A stretch of 64,000 nucleotides of DNA, from positions 48,190 to 112,189 of the forward strand of contig JAHBWG010000018.1 in NCBI GenBank assembly GCA_019637095.1, given 5' to 3'. The stretch comes from Sandaracinaceae bacterium (GTDB lineage Bacteria; Myxococcota_A; Polyangia; Polyangiales; Sandaracinaceae). The position numbers and the translations under genes are program-made. The notes beneath the pieces were generated by a model that saw nothing but the letters and a program-made list of their open reading frames with translations, was not told where the DNA came from and ran no database searches. Below, one piece after another: positions 48,783 through 58,323 of this stretch (position 1 is its first letter; each line of letters opens with the position of its first letter).

Positions 48783-49313
48783 ATGGACGGTGCTCGCGGC
48801 CGGTACTTCTTCCTCGCGGCCGTGGTGGGCGCCGGGGTCGTGCTCGACCAGCTCACCAAGCAGCTGGCCGAGGCGTACCTGCGCGGCCGCGCGATGGTGA
48901 CGGTGGTCGAGGGCTTCTTCGAGCTGCGCTACACGCGCAACCCGGGCGCGTTCTTCAGCCTCGGCGCGGACCTGACGCCGATGGTCCGCCGTGGGTTCTT
49001 CGTCCTCGCGAGCGCCGCGGCGGTCGGGCTCATCGTGCGCCTCTACGCGCGCTCCGAGCCGCGACAACGACTGTTCCGCGCTGCGCTCGCGCTCCTCTGC
49101 GCCGGCGCGCTCGGGAACCTGGTCGACCGCGTGCTCTTCGGCGAGGTGATCGACTTCGTGCACCTCCACTACCGTGACGTGTTCGACTGGGCGACCTTCA
49201 ACGTGGCCGACGTGCTCATCGCCGCCGGCCTCGGGCTGATGGTCGCCGATCTCTTTCGCCGCAACGGGGACGCCACGATCGGCACCCCGGCCGCGGAGCG
49301 AGGCAGCCCGTGA
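48783..49313 (+). CDS. lspA: Lipoprotein signal peptidase (first copy)
   Basis: 176 residues, four TM helices. Family motifs: LDQLTK (21-26), NPGAFFSL (53-60), and the two catalytic aspartates Asp115 in GNLVDRV and Asp143 in FNVADV. It cleaves the signal peptide of diacylglyceryl-prolipoproteins in the inner membrane. The stop overlaps the GTG of a second lspA, so translation is coupled. Confidence 0.95.
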   Translation: MDGARGRYFFLAAVVGAGVVLDQLTKQLAEAYLRGRAMVTVVEGFFELRYTRNPGAFFSLGADLTPMVRRGFFVLASAAAVGLIVRLYARSEPRQRLFRAALALLCAGALGNLVDRVLFGEVIDFVHLHYRDVFDWATFNVADVLIAAGLGLMVADLFRRNGDATIGTPAAERGSP

Positions 49314-50125
49314 AGCGATCCAAGCAAGCGCTCGCCATCGCCGTCGGCGCGACCGTCGTGCTCCTCGCCCTCGACCTCGGCACGAAGGAGTGGGCGAGCG
49401 GGGCGCTGTCCATCGAGCACCCCGGAACGCCGCCGGAGGTGTGCGCGGAGCCCGGCCGCAACCAGCGCCTGCGCGGCGAGAGCGTCGTGCTCGTCGAGGG
49501 CCTGCTCGAGCTCAGCTACGCCGAGAACTGCGGCGCCGCGTTCGGCCTCCTCAACGACTCGGCGGCGTGGGTGCGCAAGAGCGTCTTCGGCCTCGCCGCC
49601 GTCGCCGCCGCGGTGTTCCTCTTCCTGTTCTTCGTCCAAGGCAAGGGCGGGGCGCTCTTCGCCTACTCGGTCCCGCTCGTGGTCAGCGGCGCCGTCGGCA
49701 ACCTCGCGGACCGGGTGCGCCTGGGCTACGTGGTCGACTTCATCCGCGTCCACTACGACGAGCCGTTCGATCTGTTGTGGTGGCACTTCGACCGCTTCGA
49801 GTACCCGACCTTCAACGTCGCCGACATCACGATCACGATCGGTGTCGTGCTCCTCGTGCTCGACGGCATCGTCGAGGAGCGCCGCCTCAAGCGAGAGGCG
49901 CAGGCGGGCAAGCGCGAGGGGAAGGTCGCCGACGCCGAGCCCGAGCAGGACGCAGGGGCCAAGGAGACGACGTCGAAGGCGGGCGGCAAGGGCGGCAAGG
50001 CCAAGCGCGCGAAGGGCGCGAAGGAGGGCAAGCGCCCGGCTCCGAGCGCGAAGGACGCGGGCGCCGACGCCGGGACCGCGCCCGATGAGGCGCCCGCGAG
50101 CGAGGCGGAGCCCGACCGCGCGTGA
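49310..50125 (+). CDS. lspA: Lipoprotein signal peptidase (second, divergent copy with charged tail)
   Basis: 271 residues from GTG 49310. The LspA core (about 1-188) keeps both catalytic aspartates, Asp134 (GNLADRV) and Asp172 (FNVADI), but the NxGAAF motif reads ENCGAAFGL and there is an inserted loop with a cysteine (PEVCAEPGRN, 42-51) after TM1. Residues 190-271 are an unusual hydrophilic Lys/Ala/Glu tail absent from normal LspA (~165 residues). The second copy may serve a different lipoprotein subset. GTGA overlap with lgt. Confidence 0.9.
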   Translation: MKRSKQALAIAVGATVVLLALDLGTKEWASGALSIEHPGTPPEVCAEPGRNQRLRGESVVLVEGLLELSYAENCGAAFGLLNDSAAWVRKSVFGLAAVAAAVFLFLFFVQGKGGALFAYSVPLVVSGAVGNLADRVRLGYVVDFIRVHYDEPFDLLWWHFDRFEYPTFNVADITITIGVVLLVLDGIVEERRLKREAQAGKREGKVADAEPEQDAGAKETTSKAGGKGGKAKRAKGAKEGKRPAPSAKDAGADAGTAPDEAPASEAEPDRA

Positions 50126-51135
50126 TCCCGCGCTTCGGCGAGGTCTTCGGGGAGCCGGTCCCCGCGTACTTCGCGATGCTCGTGATGGGCTTCGCGGTCG
50201 CCATCCTGTACGGCGTCGTCTGGGCCAAGCGCAGCAAGCTCGATCACGACGTGATGATCGACCTCGGGCTCGGCGTGCTCATCGCTGGCGTCGCCGGCGC
50301 GCGGATCCTGCACGTCTTCGTCGACGGGTACTTCTGGGACTACGTGCACCTGTGCACCGACCCGAGCCAGGTCGCGTGGCAGATCACGCCGGGCCAGTGC
50401 GTGCAGGTCGAGGGCACCTGGGACGCCGTCCACGCGGTCTGCCGTCCGACCGAGGGCGACTGCTTCGCGTGGGCGAAGTTCTGGAACGGCGGCCTCGTCT
50501 GGTACGGCGGGCTCATCGTCGCCGGCGCGTACGGCATCCACTTCCTCTGGCGCGAGAAGTTCCCGGTCCTCAAGGGCATGGACCTGACGGGGATGGCGAT
50601 CCCGCTCGGCGTGTTCTTCGGCCGCCTCGGCTGCTGGTTCGGCGGGTGCTGCTACGGCGACGTCAGCGATCACTTCACCGCGGTGCGCTTCCCGCCGTGG
50701 TCGCCGGCGAGCGAGGCGCACTACCGCGAGGGCCTGCTCGCGAGCCCCGGCCTCGAGTCGCTCCCGGTCTTGCCGATGCAGCTCTGGGAGGCGCTCGCGT
50801 GCCTCTCGATCAGCGCCTTCTGCACCCTCTGGCTCCAACCGCGCAAGCGCTTCGACGGGCAGGTGTTCGCGGTCTCGATGGCGCTCTACGCCGTCGCGCG
50901 CGTGATCCTGGAGGCGTTCCGCGCGGACGAGCGCGGGGCGTTGCTCGGCGTCTCGACCTCGCAGTGGATCGGGATCGCCATCGCCGCTGGCATGGCCTAC
51001 TTCTACGTGCGCTGGCGGCGCGAGGCGCAGGCCGCGCTCGCCGCGCCGTTCGTCGAGCCGGCGGTCGCGAGCGCGGCCACGGATGCACCCGCTGCCGCCG
51101 ATGCCGCGCCGTCCGCCGGCCGCGAGGAGGAGTGA
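50122..51135 (+). CDS. lgt: Prolipoprotein diacylglyceryl transferase
   Basis: 337 residues from GTG 50122, overlapping the lspA2 stop. Lgt features: RFGEVFGEPVPAYFAML at the start, WNGGLVWYGGLI (121-132) and the signature GRLGCWFGGCCYGD (167-180), which replaces the usual GRxGNFxNxE. A Cys-containing loop at 70-118 is an insertion relative to E. coli Lgt. It transfers diacylglycerol to the lipobox cysteine, the step before LspA. The Ala/Glu tail (from ~300) is extra. Confidence 0.93.
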   Translation: MIPRFGEVFGEPVPAYFAMLVMGFAVAILYGVVWAKRSKLDHDVMIDLGLGVLIAGVAGARILHVFVDGYFWDYVHLCTDPSQVAWQITPGQCVQVEGTWDAVHAVCRPTEGDCFAWAKFWNGGLVWYGGLIVAGAYGIHFLWREKFPVLKGMDLTGMAIPLGVFFGRLGCWFGGCCYGDVSDHFTAVRFPPWSPASEAHYREGLLASPGLESLPVLPMQLWEALACLSISAFCTLWLQPRKRFDGQVFAVSMALYAVARVILEAFRADERGALLGVSTSQWIGIAIAAGMAYFYVRWRREAQAALAAPFVEPAVASAATDAPAAADAAPSAGREEE

Positions 51136-51161
51136 GGTTCTCCCCCGCGCGCCCCGTGGAG

Positions 51162-51167
51162 TAGGCT
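51162..51167 (+). promoter_or_regulatory. Candidate -10 element for leaderless Cys-rich lipoprotein gene
   Basis: TAGGCT, seven bases before the GTG at 51175; supports that start. Confidence 0.35.
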
Positions 51168-51174
51168 TCGCTCG

Positions 51175-52791
51175 GTGCGCCGCGGCTCGTCGATCGCCGG
51201 ACTCTGTTGCGCGCTCGTCGTGGGGTGCGCGTCCGCGGACGGGCTCGTCGCGGTCACCCTGAAGAGCGACTTCGTCCCCGGCGTCGAGGCGGCGCGGGTC
51301 GACGTCGAGCTGACCGACGCGGCCGGGGCGGACGCGCTCCGCCGCCGCAGCGCCGTCCTCGCCCTCGACGCCGACCTCTACGAGGGCGTCCGCGTCGCCG
51401 AGTTCGAGAGCGTCTCGCCGGGCGAGTACGTCGCGACCGTGTTCCTGCGCGACGCGCGCGACGCGGTGCTCGGGCGCGGCGTGGTGCGCTTCTCGTTCGA
51501 CCGCTCGCTCGTCGTGACGGTCATCGTGTCGCGCGCGTGCCGCGACACCGCGTGCCCGCGCGCCGGGGACGACCCGAGCCACACCGCCTGCCTCGCCGGC
51601 GAGTGCGTCGATCCGCGCTGCCTCGACGACGCGCGCCATTGCACGTCGCGCTGTGCGTCGGATGCCGACTGCCCCCCACCGCCAGCCGAGTGCGCCCGCG
51701 GCGTCTGCGTCGAGGGCGCTTGCCTCGCCGCGCCGCGGTCGACCGCCTGCCCGCCCCGGCAGTACTGCGACGCCGAGCGCGGCTGCCAGCCGTTGCCCGA
51801 GGGCCTCTGCGCCAACGACGCGCAGTGTGAGGACGCGATCGCGTGCACCACGGACCGCTGCGTCGGCGGCCGCTGTGTCTACGATCCCGTGAACGCGCGC
51901 TGCACGGACTCGCCGGGCGGCGTGTGCGACCCCTTCGGCGGCTGCCAGTACCCGACCTGCGCAGGCGGGGGTGCGTGCACCCCGGGCGGCTCGCGCCCGT
52001 GCCCGACGTGCGCCGTCGGGACGCAGTCGTGCACGGCCGGCTGCCAGTGGACGGACGCCTGCGCGCCGCCGCCGGGCGCCGTCGAGGTCGCGTGCAACGG
52101 CATCGACGACGACTGCAACCCGACGACGCGCGACGACGCGTGCCCGCCCGACGACGCGTGCGACTTCGCCGCGCGGCGGTGCGCGGCGCTCGCGCCGCGG
52201 CTCGACGGGTTCGAACCGGCGAGCCGCCCGCGCTGCTCCTGCACGAGCTTCGTCGTGAACGGCGCGCACTTCCGAGCCGGCGTGCGCGGCTTCGCGCGGA
52301 ACCTCGCGGTGCCCGACATGGTCCCCGGTGAGCTCACCGTGCTGCGGGACTCCTCCACGCAGCTGCGCCTCCCGGACATCTGCCTGACGAACCACGAGGA
52401 CGCCTCGTTCGAGCTCTGGTTCGAGAACCCGGACGGCCAGGTCTCCAACCGGCGCACGTTCACGTTCGCCGCCTCGGCGCCGAGCGTGCAAGGGATGTTG
52501 CCCTCGAGCGCGCGCAGCGGCCTCGTCTGCCCGACGTTCACGATGGAGCGCGGCGCGGGCCTCTGCGAGGGCGCGATCTGGCGCGCGGGCGGCTGCGCCG
52601 CCGAGCCCAACCTCGGCCCGTTCCCGCTGAACGTCACCCCGTTCATGCCGCTCGTCGGCGTGGGGCTCGAGGCGTCGGGCGGCTGCATCGACCTCGGCCC
52701 GACCCCCGCGCCGGGCACCTACTGCGTGTGGGTCGAGAACCCGGACGGCCACCGCAGCCCGCCGGTCGACTTCGAGGTCCTGCCCCCATAG
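51175..52791 (+). CDS. Cys-rich lipoprotein with MopE-like metal-binding motif and IPT/TIG-like domains
   Basis: 538 residues from GTG 51175. Lipobox VVGC (Cys18). Order: a beta domain (about 22-120, VAVTLKSDFVPGVEAARVDV), then a stretch of some 30 cysteines in disulfide-type modules (about 125-290), a MopE-like motif CNGIDDDCNP near 305-314, and two IPT/TIG-like beta domains (about 335-538; LDGFEPASRP and the closing YCVWVENPDGHRSPPVDF). The MopE motif is associated with metal binding in secreted proteins. A large surface lipoprotein of unknown role. ileS follows after 32 bases. Confidence 0.8.
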   Translation: MRRGSSIAGLCCALVVGCASADGLVAVTLKSDFVPGVEAARVDVELTDAAGADALRRRSAVLALDADLYEGVRVAEFESVSPGEYVATVFLRDARDAVLGRGVVRFSFDRSLVVTVIVSRACRDTACPRAGDDPSHTACLAGECVDPRCLDDARHCTSRCASDADCPPPPAECARGVCVEGACLAAPRSTACPPRQYCDAERGCQPLPEGLCANDAQCEDAIACTTDRCVGGRCVYDPVNARCTDSPGGVCDPFGGCQYPTCAGGGACTPGGSRPCPTCAVGTQSCTAGCQWTDACAPPPGAVEVACNGIDDDCNPTTRDDACPPDDACDFAARRCAALAPRLDGFEPASRPRCSCTSFVVNGAHFRAGVRGFARNLAVPDMVPGELTVLRDSSTQLRLPDICLTNHEDASFELWFENPDGQVSNRRTFTFAASAPSVQGMLPSSARSGLVCPTFTMERGAGLCEGAIWRAGGCAAEPNLGPFPLNVTPFMPLVGVGLEASGGCIDLGPTPAPGTYCVWVENPDGHRSPPVDFEVLPP

Positions 52792-52823
52792 ATCCCGCCG
52801 CCGGGCGTGGTAAGAACCGCGCC

Positions 52824-55800
52824 ATGCCGTTCGCCCCCGAGTCCCCGCGCGTCGAGCTCCCGGCGCTCGAAGAGGAGCTGCTCGCCTACTGGCGCGCCGC
52901 GAAGATCTTCGAGCGCTCCGTCGAGCTCGCCCAGCACCGCCCGCGCTTCGTCTTCTACGAGGGCCCGCCGACGGCGAACGGGATGCCGCACCCCGGCCAC
53001 GCCCTGACGCGCCTGATGAAGGACGTCGTCCTGCGCTACAAGACGATGACCGGTCACCACGTCCCGCGCCGCGCCGGCTGGGACACGCACGGGCTGCCCG
53101 TCGAGGTCGAGGTCGAGAAGGATCTGGGCATCTCCGGCCGCCCGGCGATCGAGGCGTACGGCGTCGAGGCCTTCTCGAGGAAGTGCGTCGAGTCCGTCTT
53201 CCGCTACATCGGCGAGTGGACGCGGATGACCGAGCGCATCGCGTTCTGGGTCGACCTCGACGCGGCCTACGTCACCTTCCACAAGAGCTACGTCGAGAGC
53301 GTGTGGTGGGCGCTCGCGACGCTGTACGAGAAGGGCCTGCTCTACCAGGACTACAAGGTCGTCTGGTGGTGGCCGGGCGGCGGCACCGCGCTCTCGAGCG
53401 GCGAGGTCGGCCAGGGCTACAGAGAGGTCGACGACCCGTCCGTGATCGTGCGCTTCGCGGTCGAGGGGCGCGAAGGCGTCTCGCTCCTCGCCTGGACGAC
53501 GACCCCGTGGACGCTTCCGTCCAACGTCGGCCTCGCCGTCGCGCCGGACGAGGACTACGTGACCGTCAGCGACGGAACCGAGTCGCTCATCCTCGCCAAG
53601 GCGCTCGTCGAGAAGGTGCTCCCGCACGATCGCGCGTGGGAGCAGCGCGAGGTCGTCAGGGGCCGCGACCTCGTCGGCCTGCGCTACCGCGCGCCCTTCG
53701 CGTACGCGACGCCGGAGGGGGGCGACCCGCACCGCGTGATCGCGGCCGACTTCGTCACCCTCGACACCGGCTCGGGCATCGTCCACATCGCGCCCGCGTT
53801 CGGCGAGGACGACTTCCGCGTCGCCAAGCAGGAGGGCCTCGGGTTCCTGCAGCTCGTCGCCCCCGACGGCACCTTCGTCGACGCGGTCACCGACTTCGCC
53901 GGCCGCTTCTGCAAGGACGCCGACCGCGACATCGTCCGGGACCTGCGCCGGCGCGGCCTGCTCTTCAAGGAAGAGGTCTACCGCCACGACTACCCGTACT
54001 GCTGGCGCAAGATGGACGACCCGCTCATCCAGTACGCGCGGCGCTCGTGGTTCATCCGCACGACTCAGGAGATCGGCCGCGTCATCGACAACAACCAGGC
54101 CGTGAGCTGGGAGCCGCCGCACATCAAGGACGGCCGCTTCGGCGAGTTCCTGCGCTCCAACGTCGACTGGGCGCTCAGCCGCGAGCGCTTCTGGGGCACG
54201 CCGCTCCCCATCTGGATCAACGACGAGACCGGCCGCGTCGAAGCCGTCGACTCGGTCGCCGCGCTGCTCGAGAGGAACCCGGCCGCGTTCGCCGCGTTCG
54301 AGGCCGCCAAGCGCGAGGATCCTTCGCTCTCGGACCACCTCATGGTCCACAAGCCGTGGATCGACGCGGTCACGTTCGAGCGCCCGGGCGAGCCTGGCGT
54401 CTATCGTCGCGTCCCCGACGTCATCGACTGCTGGTTCGACTCCGGCTGCATGCCCTTCGCGCAGCACGGCTACCCGCACCAGAACCGCGCGCTCTTCGAG
54501 GCGGAGTTCCCCGCCGACTTCATCACCGAGGCGCTCGATCAGACCCGCGGCTGGTTCTATTCGCTCATCACGATCAGCACGCTGCTCTTCCCGGACGCCG
54601 CGCTCCCGCACCCGTACCGGCACTCCACCGTGCTCGCTCTGTTGACGGACGGGGAGGGCAAGAAGCTCAGCAAGCGCGACCGCAACTACCGCCCGCCGAT
54701 GGAGATGTTCGATCGCTACGGCGCCGACGCCGTCCGCTGGTCGCTCTACCACTCCTCGATCCCGGGTCAGAGCGCGAAGTGGTTCGACGCCGGCGCGAGC
54801 GACGCGATCAAGGACTTCCTCCTCAAGGTGTGGAACGTCTACTCGTTCTTCGTCACCTACGCGAACATCGACGGCTGGGACGCGAGCGCGCCGCGCCCGC
54901 CGCTCGGGGAGCGCGCCGATCTCGACCGCTGGATCCTCGCCGAGCTCGACCAGACCGTCCGCCTCGTCCGCTACGAGATGGACGGCTTCCGCACGCACCC
55001 CGCCGCGCGCGCGCTCGCTTCGTTCGTCGACGCGCTCTCGAACTGGTACGTGCGCCGCAGCCGCACGCGCTTCTGGGCCGAGGGCGACTCGCCCGACAAG
55101 CGCGCCGCGTTCGCGACGCTCTTCGAGGTCCTCGTCGATCTCGCGCGGCTCCTCGCGCCGTTCGTGCCGTTCCTCTCCGAGCGCATCTACCGGAACCTCA
55201 CCGGCGCGGCGTCGGTGCACCTCGAGGCGTTCCCCGAGCCCGACGACGCGCGCGCCGACGAGCCGCTGCGCGCGCAGATGGCCGCCGCCCGCGACGTCGT
55301 CACCCTCGGTCAGCGCGTTCGCGCGCAGCACAAGCTCAAGGTCCGCCAGCCGTTGTCGGAGGCCATCGTCGTCGTCGCCTCCGAGGAGGACCGCGCCACC
55401 GTCGCGCGCTTCGCCGACGCCATCACCGACGAGCTCAACGTCGAGCGCCTGTCCTTCACCGACGAGCCCGCCAAGTACGTCGCCTTCACGCTCGTCCCGA
55501 ACTTCCGCGTGTGCGGCCCGCGCCATGGCGCCCGCGTCCCCGGCATCAAGAAGGCCTTGGGCGCCGCGGACGGGGGCGTCCTGCACGCGCAGATGGAGCG
55601 CGAAGGCCGCGTCACCCTCGAGCTCGCCGATGGACCGATCGAGCTCGCCCCCGACGAGATCGAGATCCGCCTCGAGGCGCGCGAGGACTTCGCCGCCGCC
55701 GCAGATCGCGGTCGCGTCGTCGTCCTGGACACGCGCGTCACCGACGCGCTGCGCCGCGCCGGCTTCGCCCGCGAGGTCGTCAACCGCGTGCAGCGCGCCC

Positions 55801-56012
55801 GCAAGGACCTCGACCTCGCCTACGACGCGCGCATCGCGCTGCGCTGGCGGGCCGAGGGCGAGCTCGCCGAGGCGATCACCGAGCACGCCGACTTCATCGC
55901 GGCGCAGGTCCTCGCGACGGCGCTCGTCGCCGGCGAGGGGGAGGGCGCGGGCGTCGAGGGCGACGTCGACGGCGCCCCCTTCGCCTTCTGGCTCGCCGTG
56001 GAGGGCGCGTGA
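52824..56012 (+). CDS. ileS: Isoleucyl-tRNA synthetase (type II, eukaryote-like)
   Basis: 1062 residues from ATG 52824. Class I signatures: HPGH at 56-59 inside [13 protein letters not shown], and [10 protein letters not shown] near residues 612-621 in place of KMSKS. The KLSKR-x-RNY form and the ~1050-residue length suggest the type II IleRS group, in which the mupirocin-resistant enzymes fall; this is inferred. The CP1 editing domain ([20 protein letters not shown]) is present, as is the anticodon-binding domain. TAAGAA lies seven bases upstream. The stop overlaps folD. Confidence 0.95.
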   Translation: MPFAPESPRVELPALEEELLAYWRAAKIFERSVELAQHRPRFVFYEGPPTANGMPHPGHALTRLMKDVVLRYKTMTGHHVPRRAGWDTHGLPVEVEVEKDLGISGRPAIEAYGVEAFSRKCVESVFRYIGEWTRMTERIAFWVDLDAAYVTFHKSYVESVWWALATLYEKGLLYQDYKVVWWWPGGGTALSSGEVGQGYREVDDPSVIVRFAVEGREGVSLLAWTTTPWTLPSNVGLAVAPDEDYVTVSDGTESLILAKALVEKVLPHDRAWEQREVVRGRDLVGLRYRAPFAYATPEGGDPHRVIAADFVTLDTGSGIVHIAPAFGEDDFRVAKQEGLGFLQLVAPDGTFVDAVTDFAGRFCKDADRDIVRDLRRRGLLFKEEVYRHDYPYCWRKMDDPLIQYARRSWFIRTTQEIGRVIDNNQAVSWEPPHIKDGRFGEFLRSNVDWALSRERFWGTPLPIWINDETGRVEAVDSVAALLERNPAAFAAFEAAKREDPSLSDHLMVHKPWIDAVTFERPGEPGVYRRVPDVIDCWFDSGCMPFAQHGYPHQNRALFEAEFPADFITEALDQTRGWFYSLITISTLLFPDAALPHPYRHSTVLALLTDGEGKKLSKRDRNYRPPMEMFDRYGADAVRWSLYHSSIPGQSAKWFDAGASDAIKDFLLKVWNVYSFFVTYANIDGWDASAPRPPLGERADLDRWILAELDQTVRLVRYEMDGFRTHPAARALASFVDALSNWYVRRSRTRFWAEGDSPDKRAAFATLFEVLVDLARLLAPFVPFLSERIYRNLTGAASVHLEAFPEPDDARADEPLRAQMAAARDVVTLGQRVRAQHKLKVRQPLSEAIVVVASEEDRATVARFADAITDELNVERLSFTDEPAKYVAFTLVPNFRVCGPRHGARVPGIKKALGAADGGVLHAQMEREGRVTLELADGPIELAPDEIEIRLEAREDFAAAADRGRVVVLDTRVTDALRRAGFAREVVNRVQRARKDLDLAYDARIALRWRAEGELAEAITEHADFIAAQVLATALVAGEGEGAGVEGDVDGAPFAFWLAVEGA

Positions 56013-56866
56013 TGGCGGCGCGCCTGCTCGACGGCCGCGCCGTCGCCGCGGCGGTCACCGCCGAGGTCGCCGAGGCGGCCGCTCGCTTTCGCGAGGCGCA
56101 CGGCCGCCCGCCCGGCCTCGAGGTCGTCCTCGTCGGCGAGGACCCCGCCTCGCAGGTCTACGTCCGCAACAAGGAGCGCGCCGCGGCCAAGGCCGGCTTG
56201 CGCGGCGCCGTCCATCGCCTCCCCGCCTCGACCAAGCAAGCCGAATTGCTCGCGCTGCTCGCCCGCCTGAGCGCCGACGACGCGGTCGACGGCATCCTCG
56301 TCCAGCTCCCGCTGCCGGCGGGCCTCGACGAGCTCGAGACGACGGACGCCATCGACCCGGCCAAGGACGTCGACGGCCTGCACCCGCTCAACGCGGGCGC
56401 CCTCGTCGCGGGTCGGCCCGGCCTCTTCCCCTGCACGCCGCGCGGCTGCATGCGGCTGCTCGCCGAGACCGGCCTCGACCTCGCGGGCAAGCGCGCCCTC
56501 GTCGTCGGCCGGAGCAACCTCGTCGGCAAGCCCATCGCGCTCATGCTCCTGGGCGCGCACGCCACCGTCACCATGGCGCACTCGCGCACCCGCGATCTCG
56601 CCGAGCGCGTCCGCGAGGCCGACGTCGTCGTCGCCGCGATCGGGCGCCCGCGCATGATCGCCGGCGACGCGATCGCCCCCGGCGCCGTCGTCATCGACGT
56701 CGGCATCAACCGCCTCGCCGACGGCACCCTCTGCGGCGACGTCGACTTCGAGCGCGCCCGCGAGCGCGCGGGCTGGATCACCCCCGTCCCCGGCGGCGTC
56801 GGGCCGATGACGATCGCCATGTTGCTGTCGAACACCGTCGAGGCCGCGTTCGCGCGCGCGCGCTGA
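56012..56866 (+). CDS. folD: Bifunctional methylene-THF dehydrogenase / methenyl-THF cyclohydrolase
   Basis: 284 residues from ATG 56012, overlapping the ileS stop by one base. Motifs: [18 protein letters not shown] with catalytic Lys, [22 protein letters not shown], the Rossmann [13 protein letters not shown] and the C-terminal [15 protein letters not shown]. It interconverts 5,10-methylene-THF and 10-formyl-THF in one-carbon metabolism. No unusual features. Confidence 0.97.
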   Translation: MAARLLDGRAVAAAVTAEVAEAAARFREAHGRPPGLEVVLVGEDPASQVYVRNKERAAAKAGLRGAVHRLPASTKQAELLALLARLSADDAVDGILVQLPLPAGLDELETTDAIDPAKDVDGLHPLNAGALVAGRPGLFPCTPRGCMRLLAETGLDLAGKRALVVGRSNLVGKPIALMLLGAHATVTMAHSRTRDLAERVREADVVVAAIGRPRMIAGDAIAPGAVVIDVGINRLADGTLCGDVDFERARERAGWITPVPGGVGPMTIAMLLSNTVEAAFARAR

Positions 56867-56869
56867 AGC

Positions 56870-57298
56870 TCACGACGCGAGCACGAACGGCCACACGACG
56901 TGGATCGCGCCGGGCCCCGGCCGTCGCGGCGCGGGGGGCACCCGTGACGCCCGGCCCCCGCCGCTCACGGCGCTCGCTCCCGCGGCGGGCTCCTCGGGCG
57001 TCCCCCAGGGCGCGAACGAGCGCCGGGCGAAGGCCGCCGCGAGGCAGCTCTCCGCCGCCTCCGAGAGCGCCCCGGGCGCCTCCCCGAGCGCGACCTCGCC
57101 GAGCTTGCCGTCGGGGTCGATCCGCAGCCGCACGACGTAGCGGCCTTCCGGCAGCTCGTGCGCGGCGCGGCACGCCGCCACGTCGGCGCTCGCCTCGCGC
57201 AACACCTCGACGAGCGGCTCGCGCGCGATGCACGCCGCGGCCGGCCTCGCGACGAGCGTCGCGGCGGCGGCGAGCACACACAGAGAGAGCTGACGCAC
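56870..57298 (-). CDS. Secreted AgmX/TonB-C-terminal-like protein
   Basis: 142 residues from GTG 57298. A good signal peptide (VRQLSLCVLAAAATLVARPA, cleavage near RPAAA|C). The mature part has LREASADVAACRAAHELPEG then RYVVRLRIDPDGKLGEVALG, with a conserved cysteine pair and SFAPWGTPEEP, resembling the AgmX/PglI C-terminal (TonB-like) fold found in myxobacterial envelope proteins. Ends in a Pro/Arg tail. Convergent with folD, with three bases between stops. An odd coding-like stretch lies immediately upstream. Confidence 0.65.
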   Translation of the reverse strand: MRQLSLCVLAAAATLVARPAAACIAREPLVEVLREASADVAACRAAHELPEGRYVVRLRIDPDGKLGEVALGEAPGALSEAAESCLAAAFARRSFAPWGTPEEPAAGASAVSGGGRASRVPPAPRRPGPGAIHVVWPFVLAS

Positions 57299-57440
57299 GC
57301 CCCGTTCGACGCGTCGCCGACCGCGAAGTTCCCCCGCGCGTCGGCTGCGCCCGAGCCACCGGCGTCGCCGCGAGCGCGGCGCCCGATGAGCGCGCCGAGC
57401 GAGGCCAGGACCACCCCGCCGAGGCGCCGGCGGATCACGG
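57299..57440 (-). other. Orphan coding-like stretch between two secreted-protein genes
   Basis: A frame starting at a GTG that overlaps the stop of the upstream gene (GTGA) reads through VIRRRLGGVVLASLGALIG and ADARGNFAVGDASNGA with strongly GC-rich third positions, like real coding sequence here. The frame then runs without a stop into the out-of-frame AgmX-like gene as far as 56965. Either a frameshifted N-terminus or a degenerate small secreted protein. Confidence 0.35.
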
Positions 57441-58277
57441 GCGGATCGCGAAGCGGACGGCGCCAGTGAAGCGCCGGTCCCACACGCGGCCGCGCTCGTC
57501 GTCGGCGGACGGATTCGCGCCCTCGGGGGCGAAGGTCGTCTCGTAGGCGCACTCGACCTCGTAGGTGCCGGGGACGGAGAGATCCGCCCACCGGTCGAGC
57601 CGGGCGCTCCGGCGGGCGCGCTCACCGGGGCCGAGGCGCGAAAAGCCGGTGAGCCCACCGAAGTCCGGGCCGTCGATCGGGGGGACGACGACGCCATCGC
57701 GCCGGACGGAGAAGGTGAAGCGGTTGTCGCGGGGGCCGCGGTCGCGACCGCCGATCTGGTGGAGGATCGCGGGGGCGTCGGAGGGGTTGTCGAGCTCGAT
57801 CCAGACCTCGACGGGCTGCCCGGCGCGCGCGGAGGCGGGAGCCCCGAAGCGTGCGCGGACGGCCTCGGCGAGGGGGCGGCGGTCCTGGCGCGGGACGCCG
57901 AAGTGGGCGGCGGCGCGCGCGGCCAGATCGGCGTCGAGGGTGACCGAGGCGGTGCACTCGCGGGGACTGTTCCCGTGGCTGTCGCCCGAGGTGAGGTGCG
58001 GGCCGAGCCGCAGAACGGCGCGCGCGCAGTCGCCCGGCGCGTAGCGCATGAACAGGGAGAACTCGTCGTTCGCGTTGCTCGAGGCGGAGATGACGACGCG
58101 GCTCGGCTCGATGCGCGGGCCGAGGCGGACGTAGCGCGTGGCGTAGCGGCCGTGGGTGAGCAGGAGCGCGTCGGGCTCGGCGCGCATCGACAGGCCGCCG
58201 AGCCGATAGGCCCCGTCGGGCTGCGCACGGACGGGCGCGGCGGCGCACAGGAGGCAGAGGACGACGAGGTGGCGCAC
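57435..58277 (-). CDS. Secreted protein of unknown function
   Basis: 280 residues from GTG 58277, with TACCCT five bases upstream. Signal peptide about 1-19 (LVVLCLLCAAAPVRAQ). The mature protein is beta-rich; the second half (GQPVEVWIELDNPSDAPAIL, GGLTGFSRLGPGER, WADLSVPGTYEVECAYE) looks like an Ig/beta-sandwich domain of the kind that follows dosage-independent binding modules. Two cysteine pairs. I do not recognise a family. Minus-strand neighbour of the ThrE-type gene. Confidence 0.65.
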   Translation of the reverse strand: MRHLVVLCLLCAAAPVRAQPDGAYRLGGLSMRAEPDALLLTHGRYATRYVRLGPRIEPSRVVISASSNANDEFSLFMRYAPGDCARAVLRLGPHLTSGDSHGNSPRECTASVTLDADLAARAAAHFGVPRQDRRPLAEAVRARFGAPASARAGQPVEVWIELDNPSDAPAILHQIGGRDRGPRDNRFTFSVRRDGVVVPPIDGPDFGGLTGFSRLGPGERARRSARLDRWADLSVPGTYEVECAYETTFAPEGANPSADDERGRVWDRRFTGAVRFAIRP

Positions 58278-58323
58278 CTTCGAGGGTACGCGCGAGGGCC
58301 CGGCGCGATCCCTCGCGGGCGTC

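Noticed and set aside
49753..55886. Long antisense frames opposite lspA/lgt/the Cys-rich lipoprotein and ileS
   Set aside because: Compositionally they are shadows without motifs, signal peptides or ribosome sites; the plus-strand genes are well supported.
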